From Pseudomonas sp. NFR16 (GTDB taxonomy: Bacteria; Pseudomonadota; Gammaproteobacteria; Pseudomonadales; Pseudomonadaceae), in NCBI RefSeq assembly GCF_900108875.1, contig NZ_FNYJ01000002.1, positions 593,383-657,382 of the forward strand: DNA of 64,000 nucleotides, given 5' to 3'. The notes under the pieces were generated by a model. It saw nothing but the letters and a program-made list of their open reading frames with translations. It did not search any database and was not told the origin of the DNA. Shown in pieces: positions 36,799-44,878 of this stretch (positions within the stretch are counted from its first letter, which is position 1; every line of letters begins with the position of its first letter). Made by a program: the position numbers and the translations under genes.

Positions 36799-36808
36799 AT
36801 ATCGATAT
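36799..36808. promoter_or_regulatory. Palindromic operator-like site 1 upstream of pyeR
   Basis: ATATCGATAT, a perfect 10-base palindrome in an unusually AT-rich stretch between acpH and pyeR, one of three related ATCG palindromes here. Confidence 0.45.
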
Positions 36809-36857
36809 AACCCGATATACCGTTTTACCCGGTGCTTATGCGCTCAACATATTTGTA

Positions 36858-36867
36858 TATCGCGATA
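36858..36867. promoter_or_regulatory. Palindromic operator-like site 2 upstream of pyeR
   Basis: TATCGCGATA, a perfect palindrome 57 bases before the pyeR start; closely related to site 3. Confidence 0.5.
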
Positions 36868-36891
36868 GACAGATATAAAGTTCGCTCCATC

Positions 36892-36903
36892 GCGATATAT
36901 CGC
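36892..36903. promoter_or_regulatory. Palindromic operator-like site 3 upstream of pyeR
   Basis: GCGATATATCGC, a perfect 12-base palindrome 21 bases before the pyeR start, flanked by ATCGCGAT. Short AT-rich palindromes of this kind are typical ArsR-family operators, so autoregulation is likely. Confidence 0.5.
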
Positions 36904-36924
36904 TATACATGCCTTGAGAACGAC

Positions 36925-37227
36925 ATGCCTATCGACCTCGACGAAATAATAAAAGCCCTGGCGCACCCTGTCCGCCGCCAGATCCTCGTCTGGCTCAAAG
37001 ACCCTTATGCCTGCTTTCCTGATCAGGATCACTCGCTGGAAAACGGCGTGTGCGCCGGTCAGATCGACCAACGCGCCGGTCTGTCCCAGTCGACCGTCTC
37101 CTCGCATCTGGCAACGCTTCAGCGTGCCGGCCTGATCACCAGCAAGAAGTTCGGGCAGTGGCACTTTTTCAAACGCAACGAAGACGTCATTCAGGCGTTT
37201 TTGCAGGCGCTGGCCGAACAACTCTGA
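36925..37227 (+). CDS. pyeR: ArsR-family transcriptional repressor
   Basis: 100 residues from ATG 36925 with GAGA upstream; an earlier in-frame start adds a Tyr-rich segment overlapping the operator palindromes and is rejected. The winged-helix pattern is clear: IIKALAHPVRRQILVWL, GVCAGQIDQRAGLSQSTVSSHLATLQRAGLI as the recognition region, and a wing at SKKFGQWHFFKRN. The order ArsR regulator, MFS transporter, XenB matches the P. aeruginosa pyeR-pyeM-xenB operon (PA4354-PA4356, recalled). No classical metal-binding Cys motif is seen, so the inducer is probably not a metal. Confidence 0.83.
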   Translation: MPIDLDEIIKALAHPVRRQILVWLKDPYACFPDQDHSLENGVCAGQIDQRAGLSQSTVSSHLATLQRAGLITSKKFGQWHFFKRNEDVIQAFLQALAEQL

Positions 37228-37262
37228 GTGGCCAGCTCAAACACAGACTTCAGGAGACGCAC

Positions 37263-38429
37263 GTGCCCCTTTCACTACTTATTCTGGCCCTGAGCGCCTT
37301 CGCCATCGGGACGACCGAGTTCGTCATCATGGGCCTGCTGCCCGACGTCGCCTCGGACCTGGGGGTCAGCATTCCGGGCGCCGGCTGGCTGGTAACCGGC
37401 TATGCGCTGGGCGTGGCCATCGGCGCACCGTTCATGGCGATGGCCACCTCCAGGCTGCCGCGCAAGGCCGCTCTGGTCACGCTGATGGGCATTTTCATCA
37501 TTGGCAATCTGCTCTGCGCCGTCGCGTCGGACTACAACGTGCTGATGTTCGCCCGCGTAGTCACAGCGCTGTGCCATGGCGCGTTTTTCGGCATCGGCTC
37601 GGTGGTGGCGGCGGGTCTGGTTCCGGCCAATCGTCGCGCCTCAGCCGTGGCATTGATGTTCACCGGTCTGACCCTGGCCAACGTACTGGGCGTTCCGCTG
37701 GGCACCGCGCTGGGCCAACAAGCTGGCTGGCGCTCGACCTTCTTCGCTGTGACGGTAATCGGTGTGATCGCCTTCATCGGCCTGATCCGATTTCTGCCGA
37801 CGCGACACGATGAAGAGAAACTCGACATGCGCGCCGAGCTGGGCGCACTCAAAGGCGCCGGTATCTGGCTGTCGTTGAGCATGACGGCACTGTTCGCCGC
37901 GTCGGTGTTCGCACTGTTCACCTACGTTGCGCCGCTGCTGGGCGAAGTCACCGGCGTATCGCCACGTGGCGTCACCTGGACCCTCATGCTGATTGGCCTG
38001 GGGCTGACCGTCGGCAACATCATCGGCGGCAAACTGGCGGATCGCCGCCTGGCTGCGACGCTGATCGGCGTGTTCATCACCATGGCCGTGGTCTCCACCC
38101 TCCTGAGCTGGACCAGCGTCACGCTGATCCCTGCCGAGGTCACGCTGTTCCTCTGGGCGGTGGCGTGCTTTGCAGCGGTGCCGGCCCTGCAGATCAACGT
38201 CGTGACCTTCGGCAAGGAGGCGCCCAACCTGGTATCCACCCTGAACATCGGCGCGTTCAACGTCGGCAACGCGCTTGGCGCGTGGGTCGGTGGCAGCGTC
38301 ATCGCCCACGGTTTCGGCCTCACCAGCGTGCCGTTGGCAGCCGGCGCACTGGCGGTACTGGCGCTGCTGGTCACCCTGATCAATTTCCGTCAGCGCGGCG
38401 ACGCCGAGCTGGCTGCTGTTACCCAATGA
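37263..38429 (+). CDS. pyeM: Major facilitator superfamily exporter
   Basis: 388 residues from a GTG at 37263 with a strong AGGAG site; the larger open frame starts inside pyeR and is rejected. Twelve hydrophobic helices, opening LILALSAFAIGTTEFVIMGLLPDVASDLGVS, the typical start of DHA1 exporters of the AraJ/sugar efflux type, with the GYALGVAIGAPF and RLPRKAAL segments of the MFS signature. It lies between pyeR and xenB. Substrate unknown; probably an electrophile or xenobiotic related to the XenB reaction. Confidence 0.88.
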   Translation: MPLSLLILALSAFAIGTTEFVIMGLLPDVASDLGVSIPGAGWLVTGYALGVAIGAPFMAMATSRLPRKAALVTLMGIFIIGNLLCAVASDYNVLMFARVVTALCHGAFFGIGSVVAAGLVPANRRASAVALMFTGLTLANVLGVPLGTALGQQAGWRSTFFAVTVIGVIAFIGLIRFLPTRHDEEKLDMRAELGALKGAGIWLSLSMTALFAASVFALFTYVAPLLGEVTGVSPRGVTWTLMLIGLGLTVGNIIGGKLADRRLAATLIGVFITMAVVSTLLSWTSVTLIPAEVTLFLWAVACFAAVPALQINVVTFGKEAPNLVSTLNIGAFNVGNALGAWVGGSVIAHGFGLTSVPLAAGALAVLALLVTLINFRQRGDAELAAVTQ

Positions 38430-38481
38430 TTTCGAACGACTGCGGATCCATCCACTACTGACTGCTTTGAGGATTTCCACG

Positions 38482-39531
38482 ATGGCAACAATTTTTGACC
38501 CGATCAAACTGGGCGACCTGGAACTGGCCAACCGCATCATCATGGCGCCGTTGACTCGCTGCCGTGCCGATGAAGGCCGAGTCCCCAACGCGATGATGGC
38601 CGAGTACTACGTGCAGCGCGCATCGGCCGGCCTGATCATCAGCGAAGCGACCTCCGTCACGCCGATGGGCGTGGGTTATCCGGATACGCCGGGCATCTGG
38701 TCCAACGATCAGGTGCGCGGATGGGCCAACGTCACCAAGGCCGTGCACGCCGCTGGCGGCAAGATCGTCCTGCAACTATGGCACGTCGGTCGGATTTCGC
38801 ACCCAAGCTACCTGAACGGCGAAGCTCCGGTGGCGCCAAGCGCCATCGCAGCCAAAGGCCACGTCAGCCTGGTTCGTCCGCTGGCTGATTACCCGACGCC
38901 ACGTGCGCTGGAGCTGGCCGAAATCGAAGACGTCGTCGACGCCTACCGCGTCGGTGCCGAGAACGCCAAGGCGGCAGGCTTCGACGGCGTTGAAATCCAT
39001 GGCGCTAACGGTTATCTGCTCGACCAGTTCCTGCAGAGCAGCACCAACAAGCGCACTGACGCCTACGGCGGCTCGCTGGAAAACCGCGCACGTCTGTTGC
39101 TTGAAGTGACTGATGCTGTCGTTGAAGTCTGGGGCGCGGGTCGCGTGGGCGTGCATCTGGCCCCTCGCGCCGACGCACATGACATGGGCGACGACAACCT
39201 GGCCGAGACCTTCACCTACGTCGCGAGCGAGCTGGGCAAACGCGGCATTGCCTTCATCTGCGCACGCGAGCGTGAGCTCGACGACAGCCTGGCACCGCGT
39301 CTGAAACAAGCATTCGGCGGCGCCTTCATTGCCAACGAAAAGTTCACAAAGGCAACCGCCAACGAGTGGCTTGCCAGCGGCAAGGCAGACGCTGTGGCGT
39401 TCGGCGTGCCGTTCATTGCCAACCCTGACCTGCCAGCGCGTCTGGCCAAAGATGCGCCGCTGAACGAGCCGCATCCCGAGACGTTCTACGCCAAGGGCGC
39501 CGAAGGCTATCTGGATTACCCGACGCTGTAA
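38482..39531 (+). CDS. xenB: Old yellow enzyme family flavin reductase (xenobiotic reductase B)
   Basis: 349 residues from ATG 38482 with GAGG upstream. An FMN-dependent TIM barrel that reduces activated C=C bonds and nitro compounds such as nitroesters and nitroaromatics using NADPH. Visible motifs are IMAPLTRCRA, VLQLWHVGRISHP, the catalytic His-Asn pair in IHGANGYLLDQF, and GGSLENRARLLLEV. Third gene of the pyeR operon, 52 bases after pyeM. Confidence 0.92.
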   Translation: MATIFDPIKLGDLELANRIIMAPLTRCRADEGRVPNAMMAEYYVQRASAGLIISEATSVTPMGVGYPDTPGIWSNDQVRGWANVTKAVHAAGGKIVLQLWHVGRISHPSYLNGEAPVAPSAIAAKGHVSLVRPLADYPTPRALELAEIEDVVDAYRVGAENAKAAGFDGVEIHGANGYLLDQFLQSSTNKRTDAYGGSLENRARLLLEVTDAVVEVWGAGRVGVHLAPRADAHDMGDDNLAETFTYVASELGKRGIAFICARERELDDSLAPRLKQAFGGAFIANEKFTKATANEWLASGKADAVAFGVPFIANPDLPARLAKDAPLNEPHPETFYAKGAEGYLDYPTL

Positions 39532-39550
39532 GGTTTCAGGTTGTTACTCT

Positions 39551-39722
39551 GATGTCCTTCGGGTCGTTCGCGAGCAAGCTGGCGCCCACATGATTGAACG
39601 TGCCATGGCCTGAGGAACCGAGTGGGTAGCTTTAGAGGCTGACCACTCGGTCCAACAGAATGGGGTTCGCTGCAAAAGATGTGGGCGCGAGCTTGCTCGC
39701 AGTCATGCCCGAAGGGCTTCGA
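39551..39722. repeat. REP doublet (inverted pair with conserved interior)
   Basis: Two REP-type half-elements in inverted orientation: GCGAGCAAGCTGGCGCCCACA at about 39570-39590 and its reverse form GTGGGCGCGAGCTTGCTCGC at 39681-39700, each with an outer GAAGGG/CTTCGGG arm. The interior sequence (GAACGTGCCATGGCCTGA...) resembles that of a second doublet near 62609-62786. It fills the gap between xenB and the convergent coiled-coil gene. Confidence 0.75.
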
Positions 39723-39748
39723 TGCAGCAATCCAAAGCCCGATTGAAC

Positions 39749-40609
39749 CTACTGCGGCCGGGCGTTGATCTGCTGCGACAACGTCTGAATCTGGCTCTGC
39801 AAAGTATTCAGGTTGCGGGTCATCTGCCCGCGGAATGCGTCGAACTCCGCCGTGCTCGCACCCGTGGAAGCGCCTGCCGCCGGACGATTGTCCTGCTCGC
39901 TCTTGAGCACAATCATGTCCTGCTCAAGACGCTCGATCGCCTGGCTGTTGTTGCTCTTCTTGAGATTGGCCACGTCCGCGCTCAGGCTCTTGATCTCGTT
40001 GTCCAGTCGATCCTGACCCGACTGCGCCGATTTGCTGTCTGCCACCGCCGCTTTCAAGGCGGCCAGTTCTGTCGTGACGGCTTTGAGCTGATCCTGCAAC
40101 TGCTGATTGACCGCTTGCTGCTGCGCACTCTGCGTGCTGATCTGCTCCAGCCGTTTATCCAGCCCGCCCTGCAAACCGGCCACGCCTTGTTGCTGCTTGT
40201 TCTGGTCAGCCAGTTGATCCTGCAGCTGCTTGATCTGAGCCTTGAGGGCTTCGCCGCCGCTGTTGGCAACCGACTCGGTCGCGACCACCTTTCCGGAAAT
40301 ATCCTGCAGCCTGCCAGCGGCTTCCTCACTGATGCGCGCGAAGCTTTCCTGCGTGGCGACCAATTGCTGCTCCATCAACGTCACCTGTTGAAAACTCCAC
40401 CAGCCCAGGCCGCAGAACGCAATGAACAGCGCCCCGATCAAGGCCCACAGCGCGCCGGTGCCAGGCGCTTTCACCTGGACGACCGGCGTGGTGCGCGAGT
40501 ACACCGTGGTGCGTTCGCGGGCACCGGCGTCGGGAAGGAAATCATCGTCGTCATCTTTGGCACTGAGGCTTGGGACGTCATCGACGTCGTCATACGGATC
40601 TTTGCGCAT
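39749..40609 (-). CDS. Coiled-coil inner-membrane protein of unknown function
   Basis: 286 residues from ATG 40609 with AAGGGAA upstream. An acidic N-terminal stretch (DPYDDVDDVPSLSAKDDDDD) precedes one membrane helix (GALWALIGALFIAFCGLGWW), then about 180 residues of Gln-rich heptad coiled coil (LKAQIKQLQDQLADQNKQQQ and similar). The topology is cytoplasmic N-terminus, periplasmic coiled coil. It is conserved at this position in P. aeruginosa as I recall, but no function is assigned. Confidence 0.82.
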   Translation of the reverse strand: MRKDPYDDVDDVPSLSAKDDDDDFLPDAGARERTTVYSRTTPVVQVKAPGTGALWALIGALFIAFCGLGWWSFQQVTLMEQQLVATQESFARISEEAAGRLQDISGKVVATESVANSGGEALKAQIKQLQDQLADQNKQQQGVAGLQGGLDKRLEQISTQSAQQQAVNQQLQDQLKAVTTELAALKAAVADSKSAQSGQDRLDNEIKSLSADVANLKKSNNSQAIERLEQDMIVLKSEQDNRPAAGASTGASTAEFDAFRGQMTRNLNTLQSQIQTLSQQINARPQ

Positions 40610-40677
40610 GCGTTTCCCTTTGAAAAAACCGCTGAATCTGAATGGCAGGCAGTATAACCACGGATGCTGACAGCCGT

Positions 40678-41676
40678 TTACAGCGCCCCGCCGTGCTGCG
40701 CTTTCCACCAGCCGCAGAACTCATCGAGCGCGGTCCAGACGCTAACGTCAGGCTGGTAGTCCAGATAATACTGGGCGCGGCTGATATCAAGCGTGAAATC
40801 ACGCGTCATCACCTGCATCCCCAGTCTGGACAGCGTCGGTTCAGGTCGGCCCGGCCATATCATGCACGCGGCCTCGTTCAGCGCCGCAACGCCATAGGCC
40901 AGGCCATAAGAACGGTAACGCGTGACCGGCGGCAATTGCATCTGGCGCATCACGTAATTGACCACATCCCAGATCGGTACCGGCGCGCCGTTGCTGATGT
41001 TGTAAGCCTTGCCCAGCGCCGAACCGCTGGCGAGCAGGCTGCTGATCAAAGCTTCGTTGAGGTTCTGAATGCTGGTGAAGTCGACCTTGTTCAACCCATT
41101 GCCAATGATCGACAGGCGTTTCTTGCGCTGCATCTGCATCAGCCGCGGAAAAATGCTCGTGTCCCCGGCGCCGGTCACGAAACGCGGGCGCAGCGCAATG
41201 ACCTCAAGACCGAACTCTTCAGCGCCGAACACTTTCTGCTCAGCCAGATACTTGGTCGCGGCGTAATGATTGTTGAAGCGCTTGGGCACTTGTTCTTCGC
41301 GGATATTCAGGTGCGAACGGCCATCGAAATAAATCGACGGCGAGGACAGATGCACCAGCCGCCGCACGCGCTGTTTGAGGCAGGCCTCGACCACATTTTC
41401 GGTGACCTGAACATTGCCCTGATGAAAGTCCTGCCGACGCCCCCACGTGCCGACCGCCCCGGCGCAATGCACCACGGCCTCGACGTCGTCGCACAGTGCG
41501 TGAACCACGTCGGGATCGTTGAGATCGCCCTGAATGAATTCGGCTCCGCGCCGGACCAGATGCTCGACGCCCTCTGCGCGGCGGCCGTTGACCCGAACAC
41601 TCAACCCCTGCTCCAGGGCAAAACGCGCGAAGCGCCCGCCGATGAAGCCGCTTGCGCCGGTGACCAGAATCTTCAT
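40678..41676 (-). CDS. NAD(P)-dependent epimerase/dehydratase (extended SDR, 3-beta-HSD-like)
   Basis: 332 residues. The Rossmann motif is TGASGFIG at the N-terminus and the catalytic Tyr-x3-Lys is YAATK, preceded by LSSPSIYF (catalytic Ser). It oxidises a hydroxyl or epimerises a sugar or sterol-like substrate; the segment FVTGAGDTSIFPRLMQ is seen in 3-beta-hydroxysteroid dehydrogenase-like proteins. Upstream of the coiled-coil gene on the same strand, possibly one operon. Substrate unknown. Confidence 0.85.
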   Translation of the reverse strand: MKILVTGASGFIGGRFARFALEQGLSVRVNGRRAEGVEHLVRRGAEFIQGDLNDPDVVHALCDDVEAVVHCAGAVGTWGRRQDFHQGNVQVTENVVEACLKQRVRRLVHLSSPSIYFDGRSHLNIREEQVPKRFNNHYAATKYLAEQKVFGAEEFGLEVIALRPRFVTGAGDTSIFPRLMQMQRKKRLSIIGNGLNKVDFTSIQNLNEALISSLLASGSALGKAYNISNGAPVPIWDVVNYVMRQMQLPPVTRYRSYGLAYGVAALNEAACMIWPGRPEPTLSRLGMQVMTRDFTLDISRAQYYLDYQPDVSVWTALDEFCGWWKAQHGGAL

Positions 41677-41781
41677 TTACCGCTCCGTTTGCTTACCGTG
41701 TTCATGCATGAATGCGGCGCCATCCCGCGCTCATCGGATCTGAGCCGCTGCCACGCCTGATGGCGCGGGAATCAGAGACGC

Positions 41782-42681
41782 CTAATGTGTCTGAAGGGGC
41801 ACCAGCCAACGCCCTGCTTTTTTCGCCAGATGTCCGGTCAGTTGCGTCAGCAACCGCCCGCCATTTCGCCAATGATGCCAGTAGAGCGGGACATCGATGC
41901 AGTGATCGGGCACCAATTCCACCAGACGGCCGCTCGCCAGTTGCTCGCCGACCTGCAATTCAGGCACCAGTCCCCAGCCCATCCCGGCCTCGGTCATGCG
42001 CATGAAGCCTTCGGACGAAGGGCACAAATGATGTTCGAACCCGCCCTCGACGCCCAGCGACGCGAGATAACGATGCTGGAGAAAATCGTCCGGGCCGAAT
42101 ACCAAGGCCGGCGAGCGCGCAAGCGACTTGGCGGTGACCCCTTCGGGAAAGTGCCGGGCAATGAACGCCGGACTCGCCAACGCACGGTAACGCATCGCGC
42201 CAAGCAAAAGACTGCGGGCACCGGCCACTGGCCGCTCGCTGCCGCACAGGCACGCCGCCACTTCTCCGGCGCGCATGCGCTTGAGGCCGACGTCCTGATC
42301 TTCGACCACCAGATCGGTCAGCAATTGATGTTCAGCACAGAAATCGCCTACCGCCTGCGCCCACCAGGTGGCCAGACTGTCGGCATTCAGAGCGATACGC
42401 AGTCGCTCGGGCGTGCCGCCTTCATCCAGCGCCGGCACGACGCTTTGCAGGTCCCGTTCGAGCAGACGCACCTGCTGCACATGGTTCAGCAACCTGCGAC
42501 CAATGTCGGTCGGACTGGGCGGCGTCGCGCGTATCAGCACCGGCTGGCCGACCCGTGCCTCTAGCAACTTGATGCGCTGAGACACCGCTGACTGGGAGAG
42601 CCCCAAGACCTGCGCCGCGCGCTCGAAACCCGCCTGTTCTATGACCGCAGCGAGCGCTGCCAACAGCTTGTAGTCGAACAT
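41782..42681 (-). CDS. argP: LysR-family regulator ArgP (IciA-like)
   Basis: 299 residues. The N-terminal helix-turn-helix is FERAAQVLGLSQSAVSQRIKLLEARVGQPVLIR, followed by a LysR effector-binding domain. ArgP controls the basic amino-acid exporter gene argO in response to lysine and arginine. It is divergent from the ACT-protein/exporter pair across 89 bases, the expected arrangement for a LysR regulator and its target. Confidence 0.9.
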   Translation of the reverse strand: MFDYKLLAALAAVIEQAGFERAAQVLGLSQSAVSQRIKLLEARVGQPVLIRATPPSPTDIGRRLLNHVQQVRLLERDLQSVVPALDEGGTPERLRIALNADSLATWWAQAVGDFCAEHQLLTDLVVEDQDVGLKRMRAGEVAACLCGSERPVAGARSLLLGAMRYRALASPAFIARHFPEGVTAKSLARSPALVFGPDDFLQHRYLASLGVEGGFEHHLCPSSEGFMRMTEAGMGWGLVPELQVGEQLASGRLVELVPDHCIDVPLYWHHWRNGGRLLTQLTGHLAKKAGRWLVPLQTH

Positions 42682-42770
42682 CAGTTTTCCTAATGAGCGA
42701 TCATGTTTATTGGTTTTTCTTATACCCCGTCAAACCTGACAATGGCCACATCTGTTTAGCGAGATATGTC

Positions 42771-43172
42771 ATGTCCGGTGAAACCTCCCTCGGTGTGCTG
42801 CTGCGCAGCATGAGTCCTGAATTGAACGACGGCGAGTATGTGTTCTGCAGCGTGCCCGACGTCAGTCATCTGCACGGAACGCAGCCATTGGGCAGCTTCC
42901 GCGAGCGCGAAGGCGTGACGGTCATTCTTGAACGCCAGCAAGCCCGGGCGCTGGGGCTTGATTCGGGTTATGTGATGGCGTGGATCACCCTGACTGTGCA
43001 CTCGTCACTGGAAGCCGTCGGACTGACCGCCGCCTTCGCCACGGCGCTGGGCAATGCAGGGGTCAGTTGCAACGTCATCGCGGGCTTCTATCACGATCAT
43101 CTTTTCGTCGGTAAGGACGATGCGCACAGAGCGCTGTCCGTTCTGCGTGAGTTGGCCGAGAACGCCCACTGA
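42771..43172 (+). CDS. ACT-domain protein (DUF2241 type)
   Basis: 133 residues from ATG 42771 with GAGA upstream; the longer frame starting at 42693 is rejected. MSGETSLGVLLRSMSPELNDGEYVFCSVP and SLEAVGLTAAFATALGNAGVSCNVIAGFYHDHLFV match the small ACT-fold family that binds amino acids. It lies 21 bases before the exporter gene and divergent from argP, so an amino-acid sensing role beside ArgP/ArgO is likely but not shown. Confidence 0.83.
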   Translation: MSGETSLGVLLRSMSPELNDGEYVFCSVPDVSHLHGTQPLGSFREREGVTVILERQQARALGLDSGYVMAWITLTVHSSLEAVGLTAAFATALGNAGVSCNVIAGFYHDHLFVGKDDAHRALSVLRELAENAH

Positions 43173-43193
43173 TCTGACTCTGGAACCGATGAT

Positions 43194-43796
43194 ATGTGGC
43201 AAAGCTATCTCAACGGGCTGTTGGTGGCCGGCGGTCTGATCATGGCCATCGGCACACAGAACGCCTACGTCCTCGCGCAAAGCCTGCGCCGCGAGCATCA
43301 CGTCTCCGTCGCAGTGCTGTGCATCGTCTGCGACGCTGTTCTTGTGGCCGCCGGAGTGTTCGGACTGGCCAACGTGCTCGCGCACAATCCCGCGTTGTTA
43401 GCGGTGGCGCGCTGGGGCGGCGTGATATTCCTGCTGTGGTACGGGGCGAAGGCGCTGCGACGCGCCCTTTCGCCGCAAAGCCTGGCGCAGGGTGATGCCG
43501 ATGGTCAGCGCTCGCGTCGCGCCGTCTTGCTGACCGCGCTGGCGGTGACGCTGCTCAATCCGCACGTCTACCTCGACACCGTTCTGCTGATCGGTTCGCT
43601 CGGGGCCCAGCAAGCCGTGCCCGAGGCCTATGTGGCGGGCGCTGCGAGCGCTTCATTGTTATGGTTTTCGACTCTGGCGCTGGGCGCGGCGTGGCTTGCG
43701 CCGTGGCTGGCACGCCCGGCGACGTGGCGACTGCTGGATCTGATGGTGGCTGTGATGATGTTCAGCGTGGCGTTGCAGCTGATCCGTACGGCGTAA
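43194..43796 (+). CDS. argO: LysE/ArgO-family basic amino-acid exporter
   Basis: 200 residues with about six hydrophobic helices. The opening [30 protein letters not shown] and the [20 protein letters not shown] segment are hallmarks of LysE/ArgO arginine-lysine exporters. Its neighbour ArgP is the usual activator. Whether it exports arginine, lysine or both cannot be read from the sequence. Confidence 0.9.
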   Translation: MWQSYLNGLLVAGGLIMAIGTQNAYVLAQSLRREHHVSVAVLCIVCDAVLVAAGVFGLANVLAHNPALLAVARWGGVIFLLWYGAKALRRALSPQSLAQGDADGQRSRRAVLLTALAVTLLNPHVYLDTVLLIGSLGAQQAVPEAYVAGAASASLLWFSTLALGAAWLAPWLARPATWRLLDLMVAVMMFSVALQLIRTA

Positions 43797-43983
43797 ACCT
43801 GGAATTGATTGCAATGCTCTGGAACCTCTATCCCACACAGTTGTTGCGTGGTTAAGGGCCGGGGCCGGTGCTATGATCCAGCCCCTGCGTCGCAAAGAGT
43901 ACAAACTCGCCGGCGTATGTTCTGTCTGGCCGCCCGTGATCGGCCTTGCGCAAACCGCAACTGACCTGATTAGGAGAATTACC

Positions 43984-44580
43984 ATGGCTTTCGAATTGCC
44001 GCCGCTGCCGTATGCTCATGACGCTCTGGCACCGCACATCTCCAAGGAAACTCTGGAATACCACCACGACAAGCACCACAACACCTACGTCGTGAACCTG
44101 AACAACCTGGTGCCAGGCACTGAGTTCGAAGGCAAAACCCTGGAAGAAATCGTCAAGACCTCCTCGGGCGGTATCTTCAACAACGCAGCCCAGGTCTGGA
44201 ACCACACCTTCTACTGGAACTGCCTGGCCCCTAACGCCGGCGGCCAGCCAACCGGTGCGCTGGCAGATGCCATCAATGCTGCGTTCGGCTCCTTCGACAA
44301 GTTCAAGGAAGAATTCAGCAAGACCTCCATCGGCACCTTCGGCTCCGGCTGGGGCTGGCTGGTGAAGAAGGCTGACGGCTCCCTGGCACTGGCCAGCACC
44401 ATCGGCGCCGGCAACCCGCTGACCAGCGGCGACACCCCGCTGCTGACCTGCGATGTCTGGGAACACGCTTACTACATCGACTACCGTAACCTGCGTCCAA
44501 AATACGTCGAAGCATTCTGGAACCTGGTGAACTGGAAGTTCGTCGCTGAACAGTTCGAAGGCAAAGGCTTCACGGCCTGA
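43984..44580 (+). CDS. sodB: Superoxide dismutase [Fe]
   Basis: 198 residues from ATG 43984 with GGAG upstream. It converts superoxide to oxygen and hydrogen peroxide in the cytoplasm. The iron ligands appear in [19 protein letters not shown] and [11 protein letters not shown]. The central Gln-containing segment and overall sequence point to the iron rather than manganese type. A strong terminator follows. Confidence 0.95.
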   Translation: MAFELPPLPYAHDALAPHISKETLEYHHDKHHNTYVVNLNNLVPGTEFEGKTLEEIVKTSSGGIFNNAAQVWNHTFYWNCLAPNAGGQPTGALADAINAAFGSFDKFKEEFSKTSIGTFGSGWGWLVKKADGSLALASTIGAGNPLTSGDTPLLTCDVWEHAYYIDYRNLRPKYVEAFWNLVNWKFVAEQFEGKGFTA

Positions 44581-44594
44581 TTGCCGATTCACAC

Positions 44595-44623
44595 AAAAAC
44601 CCGGCCTGGCCGGGTTTTTTTTC
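44595..44623 (+). terminator. Rho-independent terminator of sodB
   Basis: AAAAACCCGGCC pairs with GGCCGGGTTTTT around a tight loop, followed by a T run. Confidence 0.9.
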
Positions 44624-44646
44624 AGCTTCTGTTCATCCTTTATGTA

Positions 44647-44674
44647 TTGTCAGGAAGCGATAGCGGACTAATAT
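44647..44674 (+). promoter_or_regulatory. Possible promoter of bifA
   Basis: TTGTCA at 44647-44652 and TAATAT at 44669-44674, 16 bases apart, lie about 205 bases before the bifA start, in a 298-base gap otherwise holding only the sodB terminator. Confidence 0.4.
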
Positions 44675-44878
44675 CAGCAGATGCCCGTTCGACGAAACGA
44701 GGCTCAAGTTCCGCCCACTGTTTACCGACACAGTGGTGATAGCCTTACGTGCCTGCATGTGAAACGTTATCCGAATCATACGAGCCATGCGTTTACCAGG
44801 ACGCTTGACCCGAAGGCCTGCAATGTCAATGCTTGCAAGCAGTCGCCCCGCTATCAGCATGGATGAAGGAATGCCCAT

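Noticed and set aside
43872..43877. TATGAT as the sodB -10 box
   Set aside because: No acceptable -35 hexamer lies 16-18 bases upstream, so I did not list it as a promoter.
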